DNA of 64,000 nucleotides, from the NCBI RefSeq assembly GCF_010093815.1, contig NW_022985559.1:1315117-1379116 (forward strand), written 5' to 3'. The translations under genes and the position numbers were made by a program. Every line of letters begins with the position of its first letter. Position 1 is the stretch's first letter. Below are positions 20,774-34,957 of the stretch, in pieces. This DNA is from Pseudovirgaria hyperparasitica (taxonomy: Eukaryota > Ascomycota > Dothideomycetes > Acrospermales > Acrospermaceae). The notes under the pieces are model-generated. The model worked only from the letters and a program-made list of their open reading frames with translations, ran no database searches and had not been told where the DNA came from.

Positions 20774-23581
20774 ATGCGTGCCTGTGAAGGATGTCGAAGA
20801 AGGAAGATCAAATGTGATGCAGCGACCACGAACTCATGGCCCTGTGCTGCCTGTATAAGATTAAAACTCAACTGTGTACCCCCAACCGTCAGTTACGATG
20901 GCAATGCTTCTCAATCGTTTGACCTTGACCAGAGCAATGAGTATCACTCGACATCAGCAGCTATCACTATAGATAACTATCAAAGACCACCGCCCATACG
21001 GCAGATGAGTGGCGACTCGAGTCATCTACTTTCGCAGTCTGCTCCGACTTCGTATGCAGAATCTATGCGCATGTACCCGGCAACCCATTATGTCGACCCA
21101 GCAGCGCAAGACCTTCATTCTTACGGCTCTATGCAGCCTCCTCCAGTGCTCAATACAGATCTAAGCTACAAGTCAGGGCCTATCTACTCTGCCCATTCTC
21201 AAGCTCCAAATTTGGCGACCCCAAGTTCCGAGGCCCCGTGGCCACAAAACGATCAGTCTTCCAGTCTAGTCGAAGCCTTGGGAGAGTTGAAGATTGACCA
21301 CACAGCCATAGGTAAGATGCCCGAATGTTTTGCCCCCTGCTTGCATTACTTAAATCGAATGTAGCTGGTTATATCACGAACCAAAAGAAGAGCCTTGCGG
21401 AGGCGCCGGCTGTCGAAGAATACGAATTCATTCTCCCACCTGTCACAGGTCCCGATCATACCGTTCGCATACCCCCAGAGATGATGCCATCAGATGCGCA
21501 AGCATTACATTACTTTGACTACTTCTTTGTGAACATCCATCCATACATCCCGGTCATCAGTCGAACTTATTTCTATCAACAATGGCAGAGCAATCGTGAC
21601 TCGATCTCTCCATTAATGCTAGAGGCTATTTTTGCCTGCTCAAGCCTGATACTAGGGGAACGGCAACAAGGCAATAAGTGGCTAGCGCTTGCCTCTAGTG
21701 AGTCGCTCAGTGGACGTTGCACGATATGCAGACGCTAATGAAGCCTCAGAGCACGAAGAAAGCTTCAAAGATGTGCCTCGGTTGAGTACGATACAGGCTA
21801 TGCTACTAATACTCAAGGCACGAGAGTCTGTACCAAAGCGAGGCTATTTCTATCGTTCGTGGGTCACCGTGCAAAGCTGTGTGCAAATGGCAAAAGAGCT
21901 AGACTTACAGGACCACTATGAGATCCATCAGCTTGGCAAGTCTTGCGGATCCACCGGAGCTGACTGTATCACGAAGACAAGAGTCTGGCAAACACTTTAT
22001 ATTCTTGAGATAGTTGTTGGAGGCCCGCAAGGTGAGCATTGTACACGAAACGTGGCTGGGAGCCCTACTAATCAGCATCAAGGCCGAAACCCTCGCGACT
22101 TCGGCACGACGACCGACACGGTCAGTTTCGAAATCTGTCCAGTCATCCCAGGGCACGACGAGTCCGAGAGCCAAGTATCGAGGCACTTCACCTACTTCAC
22201 ACGGGTCATCAGGGAGGTTACTCGTACTACCATTCTGCACTTCAAGCTACGGAAGTTTCGAAAGGACTGGGCCAACGAACCAGAATTTCTGGCTCAGGGG
22301 CAAAATTACTTGGCATGGATGCGAGATCTACCGCAAGACCTCCAAGTAGGTCTCCCTCCGGACGGGTCCCTACCTTGGATTCCCTCCCACTTCGTCGCCA
22401 ACATTCATTGCTACTACTACCTCGCGATCATCATGCATAATCGTGTGCGGCTGCACCAAGTCACGGACACGTTTGATGGAACTTGGAAACAGACGATGAT
22501 GCAAGTCTACGATGCAGCAAAGAATATGTGTAGACTCCAAGAAGCCATAATCCACAACTTTGGCTTAACGGGGTTGTTCTTTATGCAGAGAGGTATCAGC
22601 TTTCACATCTATGCGGTCCTGACGTGCACGATGTTACACCTGGTGAGTGAAGTTTGAGATCGAGCGAGTCGAATGCTTACAAAATAGGTTGCGATTACCT
22701 CTCCTGATCCGGACATCAACGCCGATGCTCGTGATTTCTTTGTTAGACACATGCGTATACTCGAGCAAGTCACACCACACTGGCCAGTTCCAGAAATGCA
22801 AGAGCAAATTGCTGGACTACGGCAAGCATTTTCAGTGAACACAGACAAACCATTCGAGCTTAAGCCATCGTTCCCCTTTGGAAGTCCGATTTCACAAACA
22901 AATACAAGCCCTATCGAGCCGTTTAGATCTCGAGATCTTACGCACAACCCGTCACTAGAGCAACCAGGTCAAGTCCACTACAACGCACAAATCCACCCTA
23001 TCACTCCGCCGGTGTCCGCACACGACCACGACCCCAAGACTGACTCTCCCATAGCCCAGTCATTGGTGATGATGGCACAAGGTCAAACGCCCCAACCAAC
23101 CGTCTCGACGCCTATTCATCAAGTGCCTCAAGAGGCCGTGCAGTGGAATCCCAATAGAATTTTTGAGTAAGATGAATCCATGAGACTCAAGTAGCAAAGC
23201 ACTAACATACATCGTAGTCAATGGAATGCAGCCTTTGGTACGCCCCCTCAAAGTACCTCTTCCCAACCGTCCCCTCCATTAAGACCACCACCACCAGGCT
23301 CGTTTGAGGTGCGAACTCCCCAAGACTCGCATCCTCCGGCATTTCCGCAAATCGCCAGTGTCTCACCCCAAGCTCATCCACCACCCAATGTGCAAGCTCA
23401 GCTTCCACCACCCGTCAGCTACGCAACCCAGTCATCTGCTTTTGTCACGCCAAGTATGTGGCAAGATGCGGTCGCAAGCTCCTTTCCTGATCTCAAGCGA
23501 CGATGGGACTATAGCGGGAACCAAGGAGTTATTGACCACGGCAACATGTCGAAGCGTCAGCAGCGAGGAAACCATGGTTAA
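20774..23581 (+). CDS. Zn(II)2Cys6 transcription factor with fungal-specific middle homology domain
   Basis: Predicted nuclear DNA-binding regulator of 851 aa in six exons: 20774-21311, 21365-21697, 21750-22031, 22083-22642, 22688-23166 and 23218-23581; summed length is a multiple of three. The binuclear zinc cluster is at the extreme N terminus, Cys4, 7, 14, 24, 27 and 34 (spacing CX2CX6CX9CX2CX6C), with RRRKIKCDAATTNSWPC; the nine-residue loop is longer than usual. A Ser/Pro/Gln-rich linker of about 170 residues follows, then a Fungal_trans-type region (ALHYFDYFFVNIHPYIPVI, ARESVPKRGYFYRSW, QMAKELDLQDHYEIH, RVWQTLYILE). The C-terminal 250 residues are Pro/Gln/Ser-rich, probably an activation region. 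All five introns are 45 to 54 nt with good branch points. The true start could lie in a leader exon, since the ACEGCRRRK motif begins three residues from the ATG. Target genes unknown. Confidence 0.9.
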
Positions 23582-24514
23582 GCTACCAGGTCACTAAAGT
23601 CTTCATAAGCAAATGAGCGTCCGGTGATGTTAGTAAAGACACCGTTGGCTTTGAAAGCCGCGCTACCTGCAGGCTGTGGGACCAATATCGTCGACATATG
23701 ACGGTTTCTGGTAGTGCGCATCCACTCCGGGTCTGTTTACTTTATATGCAAAATGATAATTGCGCACCTTGGACTTGAAAATCCCCGGGATAACCAACTC
23801 TTCCCGGGCGAATATGGGCAATATAGGATGACCACGAGATGACTCTTCAAGGCATGCCTCGAGCGAGCGCACCATAACGCACCAATGATCTCTGCTTGGA
23901 AAAAAACGCCAAACGTTGAGTGCATGCGTGGCGGGTCCTTCGCTGTCAGCCAAGCGGTTCGGCCTAGAGCCCAACACAGCGCGAACATGCTGGGCCGCGC
24001 GCTAAACCCAACCCTTTAGTTCCCCCCGTTCGACGCCACAAAGGCCCATCACACAACGAACGCCCCCCCCTCAAACTCCGTCCTTCTCCGCCGCCAAATC
24101 CATCACTACTACCATCTCCTTTGACATCCAACATCACAACAGTCACTTCGACCAACCGGATGACACGAGCCCCTCAAAAAGCGCAATACTGCCGCAAATC
24201 TCACGACGATACGTACTACGCCCCCGCCTCCGGTCACGAAACACTGAAAGCGGCACAGTTACACACTGTTTTGTCCCAACTTTCTCACTCTGCAATTCTC
24301 GCCCGTCCGTCGTCCTCCGACCCAAATTTTTTTGTATACCAAATCAAATGTTTTAACGCTTGTTGTGTACGACCATGTTTTAGCGACTCTTTTTCACGAC
24401 CCGTCTTATCTTGCTCTTGTGCATCAATCAATTTTTTGTCTCACATCTGTACACTCGCTCGTCAGGGATAGCACTGTTCTCTTGTCTTGTCTGGGTGTCT
24501 GTCGATATATATCC

Positions 24515-24531
24515 ATATATATATATATATG
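24515..24531. repeat. AT microsatellite
   Basis: Short alternating AT run in non-coding sequence. Confidence 0.8.
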
Positions 24532-25080
24532 TTATCTGCTCTTGGTTGGTTAGCAAACCTGGTCTGGTCTGCGATCAGGGGCAAAGGAAAGGATATAAAA
24601 GGCAGGGTGTGCGAGAGTGTGTGTGCGATCTGACGCATCAAGAATCATATCTTATACCGATTTTCATGCGAGCTGTTAGCTTTTGCTGCTTGCTTGCTTG
24701 TTTGCTTGTGATGCTTTGATTGTGAGCTTGTTGGTTTTCTCCGGAGATGTCGTGTCGTGCTGTGCTGCTATGGTCGCGTCGTGACGTGTCATTTCGTGTG
24801 CCCCCTTTGTCGTCTTTCTTGGTTCACTGAGAGCTGAGAACTGATATGGAAGCATATATCAGCGCCTAATTACCCACACACATACACGCGTCTCCGTTAT
24901 GTCGAACTAGATGTAAAAGGCTGAAAAGGGTAGAGACCTGTATTCCACCACCCCACCATTCTCCATCCTGCGAAGAATGAAACATGAGCGTGGGTTTCGA
25001 TTTGTCTATTCGTTTGTTTATCTAGTTGTGTACCTGTACCACCACCTATTCCTATTGATTTCTTTCGGTGCATAGCTGTA

Positions 25081-25111
25081 ATGTATGTATGTATGTATGT
25101 ATGTATGTATG
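25081..25111. repeat. (ATGT)n tetranucleotide repeat
   Basis: Seven to eight perfect ATGT units in the region downstream of the regulator gene. Confidence 0.9.
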
Positions 25112-26330
25112 CACGCAGGTATCCAGTCCATGCAAAAGTGCCCCAGAAACTTCCCGTGACCTGACTCCCAAACTATTTCTAGTTGTGCTCTTGATCTTAG
25201 TCTTGCTATATACATGGTTATATATATATACCCCATCGCCCAGATGATACACGCTTTGGATGTATAAAGGGATAAGTGGGAAAGTTGGGGGGGGGGGCGG
25301 TGCGGGAGAATATATGACATTTGAAAGGGTACGATATTGGGTATTGGGGGAAAAGGAGGAATTGTGATAGGCTGTGATAGGTATGGGGGCATGACATAAC
25401 GTAGGAGAAAACAAGAAAAAGAAATAGTATGTACAACAAATCATATGGATTGGGAATTCGAGAAGGTGGGATGGATATGCGGGACATAAGGGGGAGGGGG
25501 AGGGGTATGTGGGTATAAGGTGCGGGAGGGGGTGCGAAGGTACATGGAGAATGTGGGGATTGTGGGAGATGGAATTTGTGATGATGTGACAAACCGTGTA
25601 AGAGAAGAAGAAGAGGTGTGTAATATTGACAGTTGAACGTAATGGGGTGTGTGTTGGGTGTAAGGAAAGAAGAAGAGTGTAATGTTGGGGAAAGGGGCAC
25701 AGGAAGAGGGAGTCAGAAAAAAAAAGGGGTAGAAGGAAAAGATATATACAAAGAAAGGAAAACCTCAAACCCTTCGATGCCGCCCCAATTTTACATCCTC
25801 CTCGTATGAATGTGTCTCCTCAAGTGTCTGTGACGCTTAGAATAGCCACCGCTTGGACTCCTGTCGTTGTCGTTTTTGTTGTTGTCATTATTGATGGGAG
25901 ACGGCACACCACGATCCAGACCGCGCCTGTTTTTGTTATGCCCGAAATCGCCGAATTGAAGTAGGTGGACTGTGTCTTTGTCGTTGGTGTTGGTAGCGGG
26001 CTGTGTGGTGCCGAAGTCGTTGGCTTGGAGGAGAGGCGGGGCACTGGATGTTGTGGCGTGGGTTTCGGCGGGGGAGGGCGCGTTCTGTTGGTGCAGCGAA
26101 GGATGTTAGATTTGTGGAGAGGAGGGTGGGTGGTCTGAGGTTCGGGGGGCTGAGGTTCGGGGGGCTGAAGATGGGGATGGGGAGGTTGGTGGGTTGGTGG
26201 TGCAAGACGGACGGTCGGGGAGGGAGGTGAGGTGAAGTTGGTCGGAGGGGGGGTGGAATCGGGACGGGAGGGGAGGAAGGAGATAAGAAACTTAAAAGAA
26301 GGATGGAATGAAAGCAGAGAGACCAGTAAG

Positions 26331-26375
26331 CCAGAACGCCAGAACGCCAGAACGCCGGACGCCGGACGCCGGACG
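26331..26375. repeat. Tandem 8-mer/7-mer repeat
   Basis: Three copies of CCAGAACG followed directly by three copies of CCGGACG, then CCAGG. The two units differ by one base change and one base length, suggesting two rounds of slippage. Confidence 0.9.
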
Positions 26376-26482
26376 CCAGGAAACAAAATGCTAGTGTGAT
26401 GCATAGGAGGGAGGGGATTCATGTGAGGTGGACGGAGGAGGGAGAATGTAGTGTGTCCATGAAACGTCGTAGCAAGACAGAT

Positions 26483-27696
26483 CTAAAGCTCCTCGTGATG
26501 CGGGACGTCACTTACGATAGGCGAGGCGACAGGTAGAGAAACCACGACAGCAGACGGAGCCGCAACGGGCACAGCCTCGTCCTGGGCCCTAACAGCGGCG
26601 ACGCTCTTGAAGACCTTGAGCGAGTTGACGCTCCAATACGAGTCGGAAAATGCACCCGGGTTGTTGGCGACGTAGTCGTTGCACGTACCTGCTTTTGCAG
26701 CGCACGAAGACCCGCCCCAGACGGCGCCGGCCCAGTCACCGCCTGTAGTAGTTGTTAGCATATTCTCATCAGCTGTTTGGGTGGTGAGATAGGGGGCTCA
26801 CAGAAGGTGGTGTCGAAGATGATGTTGAGGCTGTTGAAAGACTTGTCAATGTCGCAACCACCTTGGAACAGAGCCTGTGGCGTTCCCCAAGTAGAAGGAT
26901 TCGGGGTGGCACTGTTGATATCACCGGGGACAGAGCCTCGAGCAAAGCGCCAGATGGCAATGGCGTCGCTACGGATTTCAGTAGCGAAGACGGCCCCTCC
27001 TGCATTGTTCAACGGAGTACCATAGCTTCCGGTAGACTGGTCCGTAATTCCGCAGCCGGTGTTTCCGTCGACATTGGCGTCGCAGTTTCCGGTGGCTATG
27101 GAGCCGAGCATGCCACCTCTGTTCTCGATGGTGCAGCCAGGGGCGGTGTGTAATGTCATCTTGTTCTGTGTCTGGTCGTTGACACCCTCGATAATATCGA
27201 TCTCACCACTGCTTTGGTTAGTAATGTGCTTCGCAATGTTTCGCTAACCCTACTTACTTGTTGGGCCAGTTGGGGCCAAACATCCAGAAAGCAGGCCATG
27301 TGCCACAAGTCGATGCGGGCATGTGAGCAAGGTCGATGATGATGAGACCGTCATTGTACGAGTTCTTGCTTTCCAGACGGACACTAGGGCGCCCCTTGGG
27401 TGTAACATTGTTATGGTCGACCCCGATATAGGCTGGACCATTAGTGTTAATGAGGCCGGTGCTTGAGGCTGTCCCTTGATCGACATATCGGACGAAACCT
27501 GTATGCTACGTGAGTATGATATGTATGATACGACACTCGATATTGATCGTGTCGACTGACCATGTGTCGGGTCACCACCCGTATAGAAGTTGAACATGTT
27601 GAAGAAGTTGCCACCACTATAGTCATCTTGCAGGACGTAGCCAGCTACGCTCAGGCGTACAAGCGCCAGAGAGGCGAGGACGGTGTGGTAGAGCAT
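26483..27696 (-). CDS. Secreted GH16 endo-1,3(4)-beta-glucanase
   Basis: Extracellular or wall-associated laminarinase-type glycoside hydrolase family 16 enzyme cutting beta-1,3 and mixed beta-1,3/1,4-glucans. Four exons: 27696-27561, 27498-27258, 27208-26802 and 26742-26483, giving 347 aa. A signal peptide ([19 protein letters not shown]) precedes [20 protein letters not shown], the usual start of the mature fungal enzyme. The catalytic motif GEIDIIEG places the nucleophile at Glu128 and acid/base at Glu133. Later conserved pieces include [18 protein letters not shown] and [13 protein letters not shown] with paired cysteines. The C terminus after VNNPG-like [11 protein letters not shown] is Ala/Val/Pro-rich. 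A perfect GTAAGT lies just before the stop (about 26513), so the last exon may splice on to an unseen tail, for example with a GPI signal. The start chosen is the one giving the signal peptide. Confidence 0.92.
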
Positions 27697-30218
27697 GGTG
27701 TACAAGGGACGGGTGTACGAGGTAGTACTATAAGAAACGAAACAAGGTGCAACAAAAGAGCGACTTCTACCAGAGATGTTCAAGATTCTGTAAAAAGAGA
27801 TAAGGGTAGTAAGAAGAAGACTACAAGACGGCTACATGCTAGGTCTTTATGCTGCTCGATGATTTACCTCTTTGCTTCTGCGGCGTCGAGGGCCCATCTC
27901 TCCCTGTAGGCGTTTAATTCGACGATGGTGCAACGGTGCCAGATGCTAGGTCAGAAGCTGCGGTCTCGGGGCAGCCCCACAAGGCAGGACATATGAAGGT
28001 CTGTTTCATCCATCTCAAGGGCAGATGTGTCGTAGCAAGGATTATAGCGTTCCTGAATGGGGGACTGGAGAGATTACCATACCACGGGTTAGGTGGGGCG
28101 ATGGGAGGGTCCACAAGGGAATCATACACTGCGAACGATATGCGCCCTGACTGCAACGGTACAGCCAGCTGTTTCCACCTCCACAGTGGGTAGAAAGGAG
28201 CTTGTGTGAGTGTCTTGAAACATCCAAAGCGGCTCGAGTTCTGTCAACAAAAAGTCGTGCAATGCTCAGCAGTAGCCACGTCCATAATACTAGACTGGGT
28301 ACCCGGTTTGAGAACACTGGCGGAGTACCAAAGAGCAAAAGTATCTCAAAAAGTGTAGAGCAGTCAGCCTTTCTGAACAGGTTGCTGTTCGCAGGGTGTC
28401 AGTACAGGTCATCTGTTTTAGAGCCGTTGTATCTCGAGGTCTAGAGGACCATAAAAAAGCCTTCAGCTGACGCTGATAGTACTCGTAGTAGAGACGCCTT
28501 GTCTGAACTACCAGCTCCCGAAGCTTGAGAGATTACCTAGAGTGATGAATACAAAGAGTCCACATGTATGCATCACTTTGGGCATGACGAGGGGCGACCA
28601 AGATATCATCCGTCACGCCTGGCAAGCAAGAGCATGCGGTTTAGCAGCCTGACTCTCAGATACCCATTGTCTGACTGGCATCGTGAAAACGCGTGTTCAT
28701 CGTTTGACACCAGAAACTGTCGTGCGAGCCACTCACAAGGCCGCCCTGAGACACTCGATCCTGGCACCAGTCTGACGAGGAAAAGCGAGGATAGCCTCCT
28801 CCCGGAACCAGGTCCCGGCCACCGTGGCTTCGAACAGCGGAGCAATGAGCACGCGCAGAAGGGCCTCGTCGTCGACACCACGAGTGCAGCTCTCAAGGGC
28901 GTTTGTGTGACAAAGTCATGTGCAGGACGATGATTCGTGAGTTGACGTGCACCTAAGCTTTGCTCCGGGGGGCGCTAGACGTGAATGGGGTTTAAATGTC
29001 CGCGCCCCCTTCTTCGATTGCAGCCGCCGGACGGAACATCTTACTGCAAGCGAACGAAGGACAAAGTGACAAAGTATATATATGGGTTTGTTGTACAAAC
29101 TGAAATCTAGTCTATGATCGTTAGCCGCTGATTGTTGGATGTTGTACTCACCACGGCAAAAATTGTGACAAGGATCTCTCTCTACGTAGAACAGTCCCAT
29201 TCGAACAAAGGTCAACAAACATGATACTATCTGCATCCTGGAAATCCTCTCTAAAAAAGGAATATTGGATCTCTTATCCACAGGCGGGCATCTCTAACCG
29301 AGATCGTCACAGCATATAAAGAGGGCAACCAAGATTCATCATTGGCCAGACCATAAATTAGATTGGTCGACGACATCCGATTCGCCACGGGCTACATACA
29401 TCACACACAACAACATAATAGCTGCTCGTCTTGTTGATTGGATGAAGTACTTGTGACCCCAAGTTACGATCCGCACGCAAGCTCGACTTCACGTTTGACT
29501 ATCAAACGGGTTCGTCCCGTATTAAAGGCTAGACGGGAGATCATCTTCCTTGCAGACTAGGATGGTTCTGCGACGCGCGGCTGACTCGTGGAGCAGTTGA
29601 GTAGACCATTGCAGCTCTCATGGCGAGGCCTAGAGATGATGCGTACAGTCGACGTTTAGATGCCATTATTCCCATGAATAGGCTAGAGGATCTCTAGAAC
29701 CGTGTCCGTGGTAGCATAATTTGCAGGACTGCATGCTCAAAGGCACAAAGAACCTGAAGCATCGTTTTAACCTGCACGAAAATATGTAGGATTAGGACTT
29801 TGCTTTGTAATTAAGCCTATCTATCTCCTGCGGCCAATTAGCAGCGCAGATCTTCTGTCTTTACAAAAGTATCTAATCTGCCGACTGTCCGTGCAGGAGC
29901 AGTCGAGCATCGAGATTATGACCTTGTCCGAGATGGTAAAGACTTTCTTTTCCATAGCCTCCACATTCATGGCTGCCGAGTTCTTTTGTCGATGCTCGTG
30001 ATTAGAAGACTGACGTCTCCTTCCATTATCCTGGACCATGCCTATGCAACGGAGCGAGATTTCGTGTGTGGTGTTGCTTATCCAAGTCTCACAAATCACT
30101 CTGCCCGTGACAGGGGACAAGGCATGTCGTCCAGCTAGTGCATCTGTGTACTTGGCTTACTTGCCACCTGCATTTGTACAGCTCGCTCTATAGTTGCTGC
30201 CTTCCACTCACGGCCTCC
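27697..30218. other. 2.5 kb intergenic, no supported gene
   Basis: Upstream of the GH16 gene and downstream of SNU114. Frames of 80-120 aa occur on both strands (for example 28568-28933 plus and 29821-30120 minus) without recognisable motifs. I see no repeat or RNA gene. Confidence 0.45.
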
Positions 30219-33213
30219 TCAGTCCAGAATACCGCTCTCTTTCAAATTCCTGAATAACTCAGGCTCGAGGAATTTACTTATAGTGACATCTTCAGCAAGC
30301 CCCTTCCTTCTCCTTGTCTTGAGAACAAAATCTCGGGCTGTGGCTTGCGCTGTGGCAGGCTGTAGTGGACGGGTCTTGGCTTCTTTATCAAGTGGGTCGC
30401 CGGGAACAATTTGCCAGTTATCGAACACCAGAGAGACTATAGCTTGACCTTGTGTATGAATCCTTAAATCTGTCTCGAAGCCAAAGCTATCAATTACGGG
30501 GAGGAGTCCTTTGACTTGGTAGAGAGGAGTTCCTGCAATCGGTCCATCGGACAGGATATGACCTCGCCTCCGTCCAAGCACGGTGTAAGCCGCTGTGACT
30601 GCATCTGCTGGTCCCACCATCGAGCAAGAGTACACTGGCTCCATCAGTCGCGGGCTCGCCATGAGGAATGATGAGTAGCAAGCCCGTCTTGATGTAGGTA
30701 TTATCTGCGCGCCACCACGGAAGATTGCTTCTGGGGCTACATTGACGTCCATTATTCGAAACTTCGTGTTGCGAATTGGTTCGTCGCAAAGTGGACCCTC
30801 TCGGGTTGCCCAAGAGAAGCCTTGGCGAATCGTGTCGCGTACCGACTTGAGCAGTTTCTGATCCACGTCGGAGGGAAGAGTGTCATTCTGAAGTATATTT
30901 GGACCCATATCGTCTGGTCCAAATGCCCAAATGTTGCGGGAAGAAAGCAGATCATAGCCATAATTGTTCTCGAAGAACTTCCCAACCTTGCGAACTGGAT
31001 CTTTGATGTTTACTTTACCACTTTCGATATCCCCTGCGATACCGGTGTCAAGTGGCTCTGCGACCATGGTCAGCTTGTTTTTTTTATTTGGCGAAAGCGC
31101 GTAGCATTTGATCGCTGAAGCCTCCTGTACAGTCTCGCAGAACCTTGTGACTGGATCTGATACCTTGATTTCCATCTCGGCGTAAAGTCGTCGGAGGTCA
31201 TGCAGAACGCAGTCCATGTATAGTTCCCCAGTACCCAAGATAATATGCTCGCCTGATTCCTCGACCTTGGTCGTTACTAATGGGTAACTCTTATTGACCT
31301 TACGAAGACCGTCCAACATCTTTGGGAGTTCAGATGGATTAATGGGCTCCACGGCGACCTTGAACACAGATTCAAAGAAATGTTTCACTGGACTGAAAAT
31401 GTACGGTTCCTCGTCATCCGGTAGCTTTTGAGCGATAATTGTTGCGGTCTTGACAATGGAGTTGTCGACTCCACCAAGCAGCACCCAACTCCCAGCAGGT
31501 ACACCACTAGTTGGCACATTGTACCTCGATTCGGCAATCCAGGTGTCAGTGACTGTAACAGCCACCATATCTTCTTCATCGTCCGGTGTATAACCCTCAC
31601 CCAGTACTCGAACTGTTGTTGAGGGACGAGCGGTCCCACTCATCACACGGCCAAGACAATGGAAGCTCTTTGCATCCGCAGTATTGTAAAGCTTGGTGAC
31701 ATGCACTACTAGCGGGCCGTCTGGATCGCATTTCTCCATAGATGCCACAGTTTTTGTATCTAGAGGTCCAGTGTAATAGCGCTCAAGCATCCTCCTAGCC
31801 CCGTCGACTGGTGATGGTACATGATTGACAATCATATCTACAAAGCCGGTAGCAGGTCCGAAGAATTGTGCACAAGCTAAGCGCAGTAGATCCTTTGCAT
31901 CTCGCTTCAATTCATTCGGCTTCAAGTAGATACCGTGTCTTCCAAGGAATGTCTTGAGCTCATCCGGATCTTTGCTGATAGTGTGAGCATAGAGCTTATA
32001 TATAGGCTCCAGCACGAAGCTAACAAAACTACGTTTTGCCTTGTCTTCCGCGGCCCTTCGTGTGAACTTGCGGCTACCGGGATTGAAGAAGATATCGCCC
32101 CATAACCGGCGACTGAACTCCTCGACATCGACTCCGGGATAGCTTTGAGCATATATCCGTGCAAACGACTGAAGCGTTATGCACCACCTCATATCGCTTG
32201 ATGCAAATGCAACGTTGCCTTTCTCCGGGCTGACACGGTATTTTTCACCCTGACCTGGAACCACTTCTTCAATGAAGGTATTTACTTGTTCCACAACATG
32301 CTTCAGTTTGAAGTATGCGTCCGACGCAGGAAGTTTGAGTTCCAGGATCAGTCGGTCCATCTTGTTGATGACCAACGTTAATGGGAGTCCTTCGAGAATC
32401 GCATGCTTGATCGTGTGCTCAGTAGTAACTTGAACACCCTCTACTACATCCACGATCAGTACAACTCCGTCCACGAGTCGGAGTGACGCGGCCATCTCGT
32501 CGGCAAAGTTCACGTGCCCCGGTGTATCCAGGACGTTCACCAGATGCGACTTGCCCTTGCTGGTCTGTAAGACCAAGGTCATTGGTGATGCCTTTATTGA
32601 GACACCTCTTTCGCGCTCCAGAGTATGTGTATCCGTATACCTCAATTGCTCATCTCGTTTCTTGCCTCTTCTCTTTTCTAGCTTCTGCTCAATGTCGTGT
32701 GTCTCAAATACTAGCATGTCCATAAAGGCAGTCTTGCCGTGGTGAAGGTGCCCAGCCAGGGCTACGTTCCGAGTTTGTTCTGGAAAGTTCATGAGATCGC
32801 TCATAAACTCACGCGAAAACCGGACGGAGGGTAGATCGGTTTCTTCTACGATGAACTTTTTCTGTACGACTGGTTCGATGATTGGCTGCGTCAGAGGCTG
32901 CGTATCCTCTTCTTGTACCATCGTTTCTACATCGGTGCCATACACTTGTTGGGCAGTAGGGTAATACTGCTTGTCTTCATGTAAAATGACCGCATTTGAT
33001 GGCCCATCTTCGTCAACCTCCATGAGCTGTTGGTCATTGACCTCTGCCACCTCATCATCGTCATAGTTCAGATAAGGGTCAGCCACCTGCACTTCATGTT
33101 CGGATTCGTCGTCGGACTCGGCTTCCCCAATAAAATTGCCAAACCTGCACAGATTAGTATTTTAGGAGACTTAGCAGACACTGCGGGACATACTCATCAT
33201 ATAGATCATCCAT
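30219..33213 (-). CDS. SNU114: U5 snRNP GTPase Snu114 (EFTUD2/Cwf10)
   Basis: EF-2-like GTPase of the U5 snRNP that controls Brr2 activity during spliceosome activation and disassembly. Two exons: a 20-nt first exon 33213-33194 (MDDLYD plus two bases) and 33144-30219, giving 981 aa (human 972). The N-terminal acidic tail (FGNFIGEAESDDESEHE and ENDQQLMEVDED-like sequence) is typical. The G domain has the P-loop GHLHHGKT near residues 138-145, RGVSIKASP as switch I, DTPGHVNF as G3 and NKMD as G4. Domains II-V of the EF-2 type follow, ending with a C-terminal RRRKGLAEDV stretch characteristic of the family. EF-2 itself is ruled out by the acidic tail and lack of the diphthamide loop. It shares a 385-base promoter region with ERG10. 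Confidence 0.96.
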
Positions 33214-33598
33214 CTCGACGGGTCGCACGTAGAGAGGTGAAGCTCTCTATAGTGACGTTGCAAAGTGCAGAACGTAAACGCGCTAATACCCGACTTCACG
33301 TCGCGCGTGAACCTAAGATAAACTTGAAGTTCACACGGCGATGAGATAATCCGCTGTGGGCGGTGACAAAGGGCAGTTAATAGTCGGGCCTTGGCAGGAA
33401 CAGCTCCTGCCCCACCTCACCTCACTAATCTTTTCGGGGATCATGCGGTGCTTTTCCCAGAGGAGCTGCTGCCGACCTGTTTACCCCAAAGCAGATATAT
33501 ATACACTCCGCGTTTGCTCCCCGACGTTTTGTTTTTTTGTCCCCCGAATCTCGTCCAGCTCTTCAACACTTACAAAATCCTCGAAAACTGTACTCAAC
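33214..33598. promoter_or_regulatory. Divergent promoter SNU114 / ERG10
   Basis: 385 bases between divergent start codons. A TATATATA run at 33496-33503 sits about 95 bases before the ERG10 start, followed by a C/T-rich tract typical of strong fungal promoters. A TGACGT (CRE-like) site lies at 33253-33258 near SNU114; its function is not shown. Confidence 0.6.

Positions 33599-34957
<1,359 letters not shown>

Larger units (their letters stand above)
23582..26482. other. Convergent intergenic region rich in simple repeats and G runs
   Basis: 2.9 kb between the regulator (plus) and the GH16 gene (minus). It contains an AT run, an (ATGT)n run, an 11-base G run, purine-rich plus-strand sequence between about 25240 and 25750, and tandem 7/8-mers at 26331-26375. 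Long minus-strand frames such as 25052-25768 and 25820-26422 are by-products of C/T-rich composition, not genes. Confidence 0.55.

Noticed and set aside
25052-26422. Pro/Thr/His-rich minus-strand frames of 160 to 238 aa
   Set aside because: Product of C/T-rich composition on that strand and of simple repeats; no start context, domain or exon signal.
29500-29525. ACGGGTTCGTCCCGT hairpin as a possible tRNA arm
   Set aside because: No acceptor stem, anticodon arm or A box at the right spacing.
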